Below, in pieces: positions 26,421 through 33,764 of a DNA stretch of 64,000 bases (within the stretch, counting starts at the first letter, position 1; every line of letters starts with the position of its first letter). The position numbers were made by a program, and so were the translations under genes. Below the pieces are notes generated by a model. That model made no database searches. It worked only from the letters and a program-made list of their open reading frames with translations, and was not told the origin of the DNA. The stretch comes from Paraburkholderia fungorum. Its GTDB lineage: Bacteria; Pseudomonadota; Gammaproteobacteria; Burkholderiales; Burkholderiaceae. Location of the stretch: the NCBI RefSeq assembly GCF_003610895.1, contig NZ_MCAS01000004.1, positions 62,001 to 126,000 of the forward strand. The letters are read 5' to 3'.

Positions 26421-26855
26421 ATGAATTCGACCCGTAATGAACTGATCACGATTGGCTCACTGTCGATGCGGTTCCTGGTCGATGGCCGGGACACCTCGGG
26501 CCATATGGCGATGGCGGAAATGATCGTCCAGCCGCTCGCCAAAGTCCCGCCTCCTCATCGCCACGTCGACGTTGACGAGACAATCCAGGTCCTGGAGGGG
26601 GCGCTGACCTACCGGGTCGACGACTGCGTACGCGTCCTGAACGCAGGCGACTATTGCTTTTCGCCGCGCGGCAGCGTTCATCACTTTTCCAATCCGGGCG
26701 ATGTTCCCGCTCGCGCGCTGGTGGTGTTTTCACCCGCCAACATCGGGCCTGACTATTTTCGCGAGGTGGCCGGTGTGTTGGGCGCGGGTGGTCCTCCGGA
26801 TATGGAAATGATGAAGTCCGTGATGAAGCGCCACGGGCTCGAACTGGCATCTTGA
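26421..26855 (+). CDS. Cupin-domain protein
   Basis: A 144-residue single cupin. The metal-binding motif 1, PPPHRHVDVDETIQVLEGALTY, spans about 44-65. Motif 2, GDYCFSPRGSVHHFSN, spans about 77-92. Small cupins of this type are metal-dependent enzymes or quercetinase-like and sugar-binding proteins of unknown substrate. GGAG lies 8 nt upstream of the ATG. It is expected to be under control of the divergent MarR regulator, which suggests a response to a small, perhaps phenolic, molecule. Confidence 0.88.
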   Translation: MNSTRNELITIGSLSMRFLVDGRDTSGHMAMAEMIVQPLAKVPPPHRHVDVDETIQVLEGALTYRVDDCVRVLNAGDYCFSPRGSVHHFSNPGDVPARALVVFSPANIGPDYFREVAGVLGAGGPPDMEMMKSVMKRHGLELAS

Positions 26856-27235
26856 GCACAGCGAGGGCGGATCTCGCGCTACTGGCAGGCGTCGTATATG
26901 GTCCCGGCAACGCAGTCTGGGTGAACAGCCGAATGACGGCGCTCGGGTAAGGAGATTGCTGATGCGATGGTCGGCACGCCGTTTGGGATTGTCTCCTAGC
27001 CCCCAAATTCTTGATGGTCAAATCGTCCAGCAACGGCTGGATAATGCCATTGACACAATCCGAGTGCCCGCAGTGTTTGCGCAGATGTTTGCTGCCGCAT
27101 GCCAGCTTACAAATTCAGAAAATTAAGGACATAGGACCAGGCGAAAAAAATGCTGCCAGAATATTTCGCGTAGTTCCGTCAAACCGTGCAGATTTGCAGT
27201 CCATATTACGTTAGACGTTTAAACGGAGACAAACG
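26856..27235. other. Intergenic stretch without a recognisable gene
   Basis: About 380 bases with lower GC than the flanks, especially 27000-27230. No frame looks coding. GTTAGAC occurs at about 27212, shortly before the reductase gene. The composition is in keeping with an accessory region. Confidence 0.5.
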
Positions 27236-27898
27236 ATGACACGAGTTCGCGTTGCGGGCTTCACCATCTCGCTCGACGGATACGGAGCAGGCCCGAATCA
27301 GGACATCGACAATCCGCTTGGCGTTGGCGGGACGGAACTGCACCAGTGGCTTGTTCCAACACGCATGTTCCAGCGGACCCTGTTCGGCAAGGAGGGCGGT
27401 ACGACCGGAGTTGACGATGATTTCGCCACTCGTGGCTTTCAGAATGTCGGGGCCTGGATTCTCGGGAGGAACATGTTCGGACCCATTCGTGGGGACTGGC
27501 CGGACACAAACTGGAAAGGCTGGTGGGGAGACAATCCACCGTATCACGTTCCAGTGTTCATCCTGACTCATCATGCTCGTCCCCCCATCGAGATGGAAGG
27601 CAACACGACGTTCCATTTCGTAACAGGAGGCATTCGCGAGGCGCTCGACCGTGCACGCGAGGCCGCTGCCGGAATGGACGTGCGGATCGGTGGCGGGCCG
27701 GGCACAATCCGGCAGTATCTTCGTGAGGGCCTCATCGATGAACTGCACATTGCTATCGCGCCGGTCCTGCTCGGCCGGGGGGAATCGTTGTTCGGAGGGG
27801 TTGACTTGCGGGCCCTGGGATATGAATGCGTTGAATTCGTAGCGTCGGAGAAGGCCACGCATGTCGTTCTACGGCGTCAAGGGCAGACGGACACCTGA
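27236..27898 (+). CDS. RibD C-terminal / dihydrofolate reductase-like protein
   Basis: This 220-residue protein follows the RibD-C/DHFR-like fold. It has VAGFTISLDGYGAGPNQ at the start, GAWILGRNMFGP (the GR-x-T/M-x-E-like loop), FVTGGIREALDRAREAA and VRIGGGPGTIRQYLREGLIDEL, the dinucleotide-binding stretch. It ends with IAPVLLGRGESLF, a family hallmark. It probably reduces a small heterocycle with NADPH. Members are often annotated as dihydrofolate reductase family proteins without proof. It stands alone with its own GGAG site. Confidence 0.88.
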   Translation: MTRVRVAGFTISLDGYGAGPNQDIDNPLGVGGTELHQWLVPTRMFQRTLFGKEGGTTGVDDDFATRGFQNVGAWILGRNMFGPIRGDWPDTNWKGWWGDNPPYHVPVFILTHHARPPIEMEGNTTFHFVTGGIREALDRAREAAAGMDVRIGGGPGTIRQYLREGLIDELHIAIAPVLLGRGESLFGGVDLRALGYECVEFVASEKATHVVLRRQGQTDT

Positions 27899-28210
27899 CC
27901 ATTTGCTGAAGGTCCACGTTCCTGACGGGCTGCGGCCTTGGCCTTAACGTTGAGTGTTCGCTTTTCCAATCACCGAACCTGTGCATTGGCTCGAACGGAT
28001 CGGTCATCGTTGGGCAGAGTCCGGCTTGGAACCGTCGTTCGGCACCTTCCCTGCGGAGACGCTCGGGCGTCCGGTCCATCCGTAAAACTGCCGCTCCATT
28101 GCCGATTGTGTATGATGCGTAACCGGCTAACGTCGTCATAGGCAGCGGTTGTGTCACGCTGCGGTGAAGGCCCGCTTCCGCTGTGAGGAGATACTTCCAT
28201 CGAAGTCCGT
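27899..28210. other. Intergenic stretch with the repeated word AACCGGCTAAC
   Basis: About 310 bases without a credible gene between the reductase stop and the stop of the leftward hypothetical gene. The 11-mer AACCGGCTAAC is at 28121-28131. The identical word is at 29447-29457, and its complement GTTAGCCGG is at 32746-32754. No terminator with a T-run was found. Confidence 0.45.
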
Positions 28211-29152
28211 TTACGATCGCTCACGAGAGTCAGGATTGAACGGCTTCTGGGCAGCGAGCCATTCGGCATAGTCGGCAGTCGGATTGTTTTCCGTCCGCGG
28301 GACTTCCCGGCGCTTGAGTTCCGCGAGTATCTGGCAGTGCTGGCGTAGCAACGCTTCAGTGCTCATGGAAGTCAGATCTCTAGCCGGCGCCATGGAGTCA
28401 AGTTCAGCGAGTATCTGGGGCTGATACTTGAAGAGTAGCTGGTCAAAATGCGCAGGTGTGATCTTGAGTGGTTTGCACACGCAATCAACAAGAAACTCCT
28501 CGATAGCTGCGTATGTGGCGGGCGAAACCTTGGCGGGTAACTCCGGCACGATTCGGTTTACCACACCCATTACGCGGCTATCCAGGGCGATGCGATCTGT
28601 CGACAAGCCAAAACCGGTCGTAAGAAAATCGCGTGCTCCCTTGCTCTTTATATAGGACAAGTTTTCCGCGACGTAATTCAGGCGTTGCTCCGACGTCTCC
28701 AATGCCGAGACATCGCGAATAAAACCACGCGGCCCGCCTTTGTACGTCTTGAGGAAGGCTAAGTTCTTGATGAGGGCTGCGACCTTCGGGGACGACTCCG
28801 GATTGAGATCGGGAACGAATCGAGCCTTGATCTCACGCAATACGTTCCCGATCTCCTTCTCCGCCTCGGCCTCCGAAATCGAACACAGAAACCCGTAGTC
28901 CAACCTCGCTCGGATGTTCGTATCTTTGAGCCTCTTAGCAGGCTCCGCCTTCCCAACTACAACGACCTGACTCACTACCCGGATCCAGACTTCCGTATCC
29001 GTCATCTTCAAGCGGTCGTCGGGGGATGGCAGGAGAACGTCATGACCGAAACGTTCGTGGATCCAGCGAAATTTAGCGAGTTGTTCTTCGGTGAGCTTGG
29101 GCAGGTTCATGTCATTCAAATCAAGTTGAAGGCGATTGTTTTGCAGTCGCAT
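28211..29152 (-). CDS. Hypothetical protein with a possible HhH-glycosylase-like core and a short DUF6998-like tail
   Basis: A 313-residue cytosolic protein I do not recognise with certainty. Residues about 150-215 (ENLSYIKSKGARDFLTTGFG then STDRIALDSRVMGVVNRI) resemble the helix-hairpin-helix and catalytic-Asp region of OGG/EndoIII-type DNA glycosylases (G-x-K-x-A-x-x-FL followed by A-x-D-x-R). WIRVVSQVVVVGKAEPAKRL near residue 55 fits the preceding helices. The last 45 residues contain ALLRQHCQILAELKRREVPR and NNPTADYAEWLAAQ. From memory that is like the start of a nuclease-associated domain in phage and restriction proteins, but it is cut short after about 15 residues. It may be a DNA-repair or defence protein. 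GC is lower than in the flanks; the start codon is uncertain. Confidence 0.6.
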   Translation of the reverse strand: MRLQNNRLQLDLNDMNLPKLTEEQLAKFRWIHERFGHDVLLPSPDDRLKMTDTEVWIRVVSQVVVVGKAEPAKRLKDTNIRARLDYGFLCSISEAEAEKEIGNVLREIKARFVPDLNPESSPKVAALIKNLAFLKTYKGGPRGFIRDVSALETSEQRLNYVAENLSYIKSKGARDFLTTGFGLSTDRIALDSRVMGVVNRIVPELPAKVSPATYAAIEEFLVDCVCKPLKITPAHFDQLLFKYQPQILAELDSMAPARDLTSMSTEALLRQHCQILAELKRREVPRTENNPTADYAEWLAAQKPFNPDSRERS

Positions 29153-29505
29153 TGTGTCATATCACTCACATTTGATGCGGAGCTAACCGGGCTCTGGAAA
29201 ATAGATGTTTGGCCTTGAACGTAAGAGCCCCTATCCAGCCATCGGTTACGGCAAAGGCGCGGATGATCATTTAACCCTTGGAAGCTGCAATTGAAGGGGC
29301 GAGCGATTCAATGACCCTTCCGGGTCGCTCTAAGCCGCTTGCCATCGGCCCCAGTTCGGCCAGCAGGTGTCATTCCGTATCGATAGCGGGATCGTCGGCC
29401 GTCCGCATCGGGTGCCAGAAAATCGCATCGATGCGACGCGCCTATCAACCGGCTAACCTGATGCAGCCAGACCCATACCCTGCACGAGAAGAGGCCAGTC
29501 CGGTA
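29153..29505. other. Intergenic stretch without a recognisable gene
   Basis: About 350 bases between the start of the hypothetical gene and the stop of the HxlR gene. An 86-codon rightward frame exists but lacks a ribosome-binding site and family features. AACCGGCTAAC lies at 29447-29457, and a related CTAACCGGGCTC at about 29183. Possibly eroded DNA. Confidence 0.45.
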
Positions 29506-29820
29506 TCACTTGCACCAGGCCTGCGCCCAATCGTTTAGCGGTTTCAACGCGATCCGTAACGCCACCCCTGCCTCGGTCAGACAGTATCCCTGCCCGGCAT
29601 GATCGATGAGCCCCGCCTCTCGCAACTCCTTGAGGCGGGTATTGAGCAGGCTGGGATTGGTATCGGCCGCTTCCTGCAGTGCACGAAACGTCAGCGGCTC
29701 GCCCCGCAATTCCCACAGGATGCGTAGTGCCGCCCGCCGCCCTAGCAGGTCGAGCGCGACCATAATGGGCCGGCCCGTCTTCGATCCGCGTACCGGCGCG
29801 CCAATTTTCGGTATCTTCAT
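29506..29820 (-). CDS. HxlR-family transcriptional regulator
   Basis: A 104-residue winged-helix protein of the HxlR type: ALDLLGRRAALRILWELRG, then LTFRALQEAADTNPSLLNTRLKELREAGLI (recognition helix), and YCLTEAGVALRIALKPLNDWA. It diverges from the carboxymuconolactone-decarboxylase-like gene across 63 nt containing three ATAGCA-type half sites. It probably represses that gene and itself, often in response to an electrophile or redox signal in this family. Confidence 0.9.
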   Translation of the reverse strand: MKIPKIGAPVRGSKTGRPIMVALDLLGRRAALRILWELRGEPLTFRALQEAADTNPSLLNTRLKELREAGLIDHAGQGYCLTEAGVALRIALKPLNDWAQAWCK

Positions 29821-29831
29821 GCTTTACTTTT

Positions 29832-29871
29832 TATAGCAGTGTGATTAGGATTTGCTATTGAAAATATAGCA
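29832..29871. promoter_or_regulatory. HxlR half sites
   Basis: TATAGCA at 29832-29838, TGCTAT at 29853-29858 and TATAGCA at 29865-29871 form one inverted pair (ATAGCA-N14-TGCTAT) plus one direct copy. They occupy most of the divergent gap, right before GAGGAGAT, the ribosome-binding site of the next gene. Confidence 0.5.
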
Positions 29872-29883
29872 CGAGGAGATGAT

Positions 29884-30441
29884 ATGCCCGCTCGTATCGC
29901 CGCCGCTCAGCCGCCGCTTCCGCCCGCCATCCATGCTGTCCTGGAGAAGACCATGCCGCCGGGCGTGCCGCCGCTTGGCCTCTTCACGACGATGGCTCGC
30001 GACGAGCGCCTGTTCGGCAAGTTCTTCGCCGCCAGCTTGCTGGACCGTGGCCACCTGACGCTGCGGCAACGCGAGTTGATCATCGATCGAACCACCGCGC
30101 TGTGTGGATCCGAGTACGAGTGGGGCGTGCACATGACTTTCTTTGGTGCACGTGCCGGTCTCTCGTCCGAGCAGATCGAGGCGCTGGTACATGGCACTCC
30201 TCAAGACGAATGCTGGTCGTCCGAAGACTCAGCCGTTCTGCAAATGTGTGACGCGCTGCATCGCGACTGCAATATCGACGAAGCTTCATGGCAGGCGCTG
30301 CGCGCGCACTTCGCCGAGGAGGCGGTCCTTGAGATGCTGATGCTGGCGGGTTTCTATCGAACAGTGAGCTATCTCACCAATGCTCTGCAATTGCCGCTCG
30401 AATCTTACGCGATGCGCTTTCCTGTCCGCGCAGCGACCTGA
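29884..30441 (+). CDS. Carboxymuconolactone decarboxylase family protein (AhpD-like fold)
   Basis: A 185-residue all-helical protein. LTLRQRELIIDRTTALCGSEYEWGVH is the CMD core. The second Cys of the AhpD C-x-x-C motif is missing (CGSE), which is usual for this subgroup, so peroxidase coupling through a disulfide is unlikely. LMLAGFYRTVSYLTNAL closes the core. AGGAG precedes the ATG. Regulation by the adjacent HxlR protein is likely. Confidence 0.88.
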   Translation: MPARIAAAQPPLPPAIHAVLEKTMPPGVPPLGLFTTMARDERLFGKFFAASLLDRGHLTLRQRELIIDRTTALCGSEYEWGVHMTFFGARAGLSSEQIEALVHGTPQDECWSSEDSAVLQMCDALHRDCNIDEASWQALRAHFAEEAVLEMLMLAGFYRTVSYLTNALQLPLESYAMRFPVRAAT

Positions 30442-30509
30442 AGGCTGCAATTATTCGCCCGCCGGGCGGCAAGATCTCTAACAGTTTTCACAACCGAGGG
30501 AGCGTTCCG

Positions 30510-30824
30510 ATGATTACCGTGATCACGTCGTTCAAGTTGCCAAAGCCGATCACACGCGAAGAGGCGCGAAGCCTTTTCCTGAGCAAAGCCCCGAGATATC
30601 GAGGCGTAGCCGGACTTCTTCGCAAGTGTTATGTCCTGTCGCAAGACGGGAGCACTGCAGGCGGAGTCTATCTCTGGCGTTCGCGCGCCGAAGCTGAGGC
30701 GATGTACACAGAGAACTGGAAGACAATCGCGCGGCAGACGTACGGTGCAGACCCTTCGGTCACGTACTTTGAGAGTCCCGTGGTGATCGATAACGTTACC
30801 GACGAGATTCTCTCCGATGAGTAG
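30510..30824 (+). CDS. Putative monooxygenase, YdhR-like (dimeric alpha-beta barrel)
   Basis: A 104-residue protein. MITVITSFKLPKPITREEA at the start, then YRGVAGLLRKCYVLSQDG and GGVYLWRSRAEAEAMY match the YdhR/antibiotic-biosynthesis-monooxygenase-like fold. Such proteins act as homodimers on small aromatic or quinone-like compounds, often without a cofactor. It follows the carboxymuconolactone-decarboxylase-like gene by 68 nt with its own GGGAG site, and may be cotranscribed. Confidence 0.78.
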   Translation: MITVITSFKLPKPITREEARSLFLSKAPRYRGVAGLLRKCYVLSQDGSTAGGVYLWRSRAEAEAMYTENWKTIARQTYGADPSVTYFESPVVIDNVTDEILSDE

Positions 30825-30947
30825 CCTCGATCTTTATGTTCCGAGGCCTGCAATAGCAACGCAAACGCATGTCTTCGCGTGAACGGACTTTTGTCAGTCA
30901 TGCTGCACAAACCCTTCGCTATCTGAACCTGGAACGGGAGCCTTTTA

Positions 30948-31604
30948 ATGGCAGATGGACACGTCAAAGCCATCATGTTTGACTTTGATCTCACGCTGGC
31001 GGACTCGTCTAATGGAATCGTGGAATGTACACGGTATGCATTGCGAACGATGGGCGTCCCGCAGGTCGAGAGCGAGCGGATTCACGCCGTTATCGGCTTA
31101 CCCTTGCAAGGTATGTTTCAAATACTGACCGGGATCGCAGAGACGGAACGTGCTGACGAATTCGCACGTCTGTTTGTCGAGCGAGCCGATGAAGTCATGG
31201 TGTCATCCACCCGGATCTATCGGCAAGTTCCTGACCTATTCGAGCGGTTGCGGGCTCAGGGCATCCATGTGGCGATCGTGTCGAGCAAGTTCCGCTACCG
31301 TATCGAGGCGATCCTGGACGCCGCCCGGTTGCGCCCGCTGGTGGATGTGATCGTTGGGGGAGAGGACGTGACTCGCCACAAACCACACCCTGACGCGCTT
31401 GTGCTGGCATTGACGCATCTGCGCGTGCCGGCCGCCTCGGCAATATATGTCGGCGACCATCCTGTCGATGCCGACGCGGCGCGGGCCGCGGGCGTGAGTT
31501 TTGTTGGCGTATTGAGCGGCACGATGTCGGGCGAAGAATGGTCCGCCCGGGGCGAGCGCTGCGTCAAGGAGCATATTGGAGAGCTGGCCCAATGGGTACG
31601 CTGA
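30948..31604 (+). CDS. HAD-superfamily phosphatase (PpaX / phosphoglycolate phosphatase-like)
   Basis: A 218-residue HAD hydrolase. Motif I is FDFDLTLADS (nucleophile the first Asp), motif II is AIVSSK, motif III lysine is in HKPHPDAL, and motif IV is YVGDHPVDADAA. The helical cap 1 lies between motifs I and II. It resembles PpaX/Gph-type enzymes that remove phosphate from small molecules or hydrolyse pyrophosphate; the substrate is unknown. Its stop abuts the stop of the convergent EamA gene. Confidence 0.9.
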   Translation: MADGHVKAIMFDFDLTLADSSNGIVECTRYALRTMGVPQVESERIHAVIGLPLQGMFQILTGIAETERADEFARLFVERADEVMVSSTRIYRQVPDLFERLRAQGIHVAIVSSKFRYRIEAILDAARLRPLVDVIVGGEDVTRHKPHPDALVLALTHLRVPAASAIYVGDHPVDADAARAAGVSFVGVLSGTMSGEEWSARGERCVKEHIGELAQWVR

Positions 31605-32576
31605 TCAGAAGCTTTTCTGGACTTTCCGTGACGGAATCGTCATTGCGGCGACTCCAGCGACTACACACCCCAGCCCCAACCACGCTGACGCAGACAGCGA
31701 TTCCCCGAGAAACACGATGCTTATCGCGACGCCGATAGGAACCCGCAGATAGGCTTGCGCCGTTGTACCAACCGAACCCAGCGTTTGCACAAGTCGAAAG
31801 TAAATAACGAACGCGAGCGCGGTCGAAAAGATCGCGAGCGCCGTAAGCGCCATGAGTGATTGCAACGAAGGATGGAGTGTCCAGGGGCGGTCAACCACCA
31901 GACTGACAGGAACCAGCAGGATCGCGCCGACAATGAGCGAACCCGCGGCAGGAGCGGCGGGCGAGAGTCCTTTGAAGGACCGTCCGTAAATCGCCGCCGC
32001 TGCATAGCAAACCGTCGCTGTGACGATCGCCAACTGTGGAATGAGCTGCCGCCCAAGTCCTTCGAACGCGCTGACACCAACAACCAGACATATACCGGCG
32101 AGCCCGGCGACGACGCCGAACAGTTTGCGAGGTGTTATGTGTTCATGGCGAGTGATAAGCCACGTTCCGAGAAACGCCATGACAGGTGAGGCCGAATTCA
32201 GGATTGTCGCCAAACCGGCGTCCACCGAACGCTCGGCCCACGCGATGAGCGTGAAAGGAACAACGCTGTTCAGCAAAGCCTGTACGAAAAAACGCCGCCA
32301 CACTGCTGCGTCGCGAGGCATGGAAATGCGCCGAGCGGTCATCCAGAGCAGAAGGGCCGATCCGGCAATGAGCGTTCTCGCTGCGATCAGCGTGAGCGGG
32401 GGTATGGTAGCAACGCCAATCTTGATAAATGTGTAAGACGCTCCCCACAGTGTCGAAAGTGTCAGAAGCAGGATCAGGTCAAGAATGGTGTTGGGTCCGC
32501 TCGTACTCGTTGCATGTATTTTGGACAATTCGTTTTCGCAGTGACGGGGTGGAGATCTACGCGGCCCGTGGCGCAC
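31605..32576 (-). CDS. EamA/DMT-family permease (RhaT-like)
   Basis: Up to 323 residues with ten predicted membrane segments in two EamA halves. The first half has LLLTLSTLWGASYTFIKIGVATIPP and NSASPVMAFLGTWL. The second begins at about 170 and ends with RVPIGVAISIVFLGESLSASAWLGLG. It is probably an exporter of amino acids, metabolites or drugs in the inner membrane. The start is unclear: GTG at 32576 gives the longest form, while a TTG at 32528 would remove 16 non-hydrophobic residues. Neither has a good ribosome-binding site. Confidence 0.88.
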   Translation of the reverse strand: MRHGPRRSPPRHCENELSKIHATSTSGPNTILDLILLLTLSTLWGASYTFIKIGVATIPPLTLIAARTLIAGSALLLWMTARRISMPRDAAVWRRFFVQALLNSVVPFTLIAWAERSVDAGLATILNSASPVMAFLGTWLITRHEHITPRKLFGVVAGLAGICLVVGVSAFEGLGRQLIPQLAIVTATVCYAAAAIYGRSFKGLSPAAPAAGSLIVGAILLVPVSLVVDRPWTLHPSLQSLMALTALAIFSTALAFVIYFRLVQTLGSVGTTAQAYLRVPIGVAISIVFLGESLSASAWLGLGCVVAGVAAMTIPSRKVQKSF

Positions 32577-32807
32577 CGCATGGGCGAATTATGGAAGTAC
32601 CCCGGAGCGAATGTTTCAGCATGGAGCGAAATGTGGATTGCCGTCACGTCAACCGCCCCTTGCCGTTGCAACGTGCGTCGCAAGCTTTGTGCATGGCCTC
32701 CACAGGTTGGAAGCCGTCAAGGTAAGGGCAGGGTGGAGCGAATGCGTTAGCCGGGCTCTTTCTGAAAGTCGATCCGGCCGCATGGCTTACGCGTATGCCG
32801 CATGCAT

Positions 32808-33476
32808 TCACGCGTCTTGCTGTGGTTCGGTTGTCACGACCAGCCCCGTTTCGTAGGCGAAGCGAAACAGATCGGCATCGCGTTCAATGCCGAGCTTGCG
32901 CATGGCGTTCATCTTCTGTGAACTGATCGTCTGTTTGGTGCGATGCAACTGGCTCGCGATTTCGTTGATCGACAGGCCCGACACATAAAGGCGCACCACT
33001 TCCGCCTCGCGCTTGGTCAATTGCCGCGCGCCTGTTTCGCTCATCCGGCCGTGCGCGGCGGAGGCCTCCGGCGTCTGGGTGCTCGGTGAAAAATAGGCGG
33101 AGCCCGCATACACGGTATGGATGGCCGAAATCAGATGGCCCACGTCGTCGATCTTGTTGAGCACCGAGCGGATGCCGAGTTTCAACATCTCCTGCACCAT
33201 TGCCGGGTTGCTGATCGTGGTGAAGACGATGATCTTGAGGTCAGGGTAGCGGCGCCGCAGAAATGACAGCAACGCCATGCCGTCGCCGAATTCACCGCCT
33301 GGCATGGCGTAGTCGGTGATGAGAATGTCGCACGACACGTGCGATAGAAGCTCGACGATCTCGGTCGAGTTGCGCGCGGTACCCGCTACGTTGAGCGTAT
33401 GTATGCCGGATAGTTCATGTTTGATGCCGGCTATCAGCGCGGGATGATCGTCTGCCAGCACAAGATTGATTTTCAT
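32808..33476 (-). CDS. Response regulator, NarL/FixJ family (BvgA/RcsB-like)
   Basis: A 222-residue regulator. The receiver domain has D9/D10 in VLADDHPAL, phosphoacceptor D55 in DILITDYAMPGG, T86-type switch in VFTTIS and K108 near VLNKID. The C-terminal LuxR-type helix-turn-helix is LTKREAEVVRLYVSGLSINEIASQL and QTISSQKMNAMRKLG. The receiver closely follows the RcsB/BvgA pattern. It diverges from the hybrid kinase gene, its obvious partner. The target genes are probably the fimbrial operon and the autotransporter downstream, which share a palindromic element with this gene's own promoter region. Confidence 0.93.
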   Translation of the reverse strand: MKINLVLADDHPALIAGIKHELSGIHTLNVAGTARNSTEIVELLSHVSCDILITDYAMPGGEFGDGMALLSFLRRRYPDLKIIVFTTISNPAMVQEMLKLGIRSVLNKIDDVGHLISAIHTVYAGSAYFSPSTQTPEASAAHGRMSETGARQLTKREAEVVRLYVSGLSINEIASQLHRTKQTISSQKMNAMRKLGIERDADLFRFAYETGLVVTTEPQQDA

Positions 33477-33599
33477 GGGTGACGTGGCCAGGTGGCGTTG
33501 GGCGACGGTTTGCCGTCAGCAGTCGGGTACATGGGCAGAATTTAGCCGATCTTGTTGCGCTGCGATGTCGGACCCGTCTGTAGTGATGCGTCATTCACA

Positions 33600-33616
33600 T
33601 CAGACTAGTCATATAT
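33600..33616. promoter_or_regulatory. GACTAGTC element in the regulator/kinase divergent region
   Basis: GACTAGTC at 33603-33610 is a perfect palindrome followed by ATATAT. It matches GGACTGGTC followed by AAATAG upstream of the fimbrial operon (37679-37693) and the palindrome upstream of the autotransporter. It lies 127 nt from the response regulator start and could be an autoregulatory site. Confidence 0.45.
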
Positions 33617-33764
33617 TACGCAATCTGGCGCTTGTCCGGTCTGCTTGCCTGTCGGTCGGCTCCCGTTCGGGCCGCAAGTCGATGGATAATCCGGTCAAAC
33701 GCAGCCGCGTGCATCGCCATGCCGCCGCGCACTTCATCCACTGTAAACGGAGTTTCGTGCACCT

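Noticed and set aside
29278..29538. 86-codon rightward frame in the spacer before the HxlR gene
   Set aside because: No ribosome-binding site and no protein-like features; the region reads as eroded DNA.
28121..32754. Integron attC interpretation of the AACCGGCTAAC words
   Set aside because: The core does not fit GTTRRRY, no paired R and L boxes were seen, and there is no integrase in the window; kept only as a repeat.
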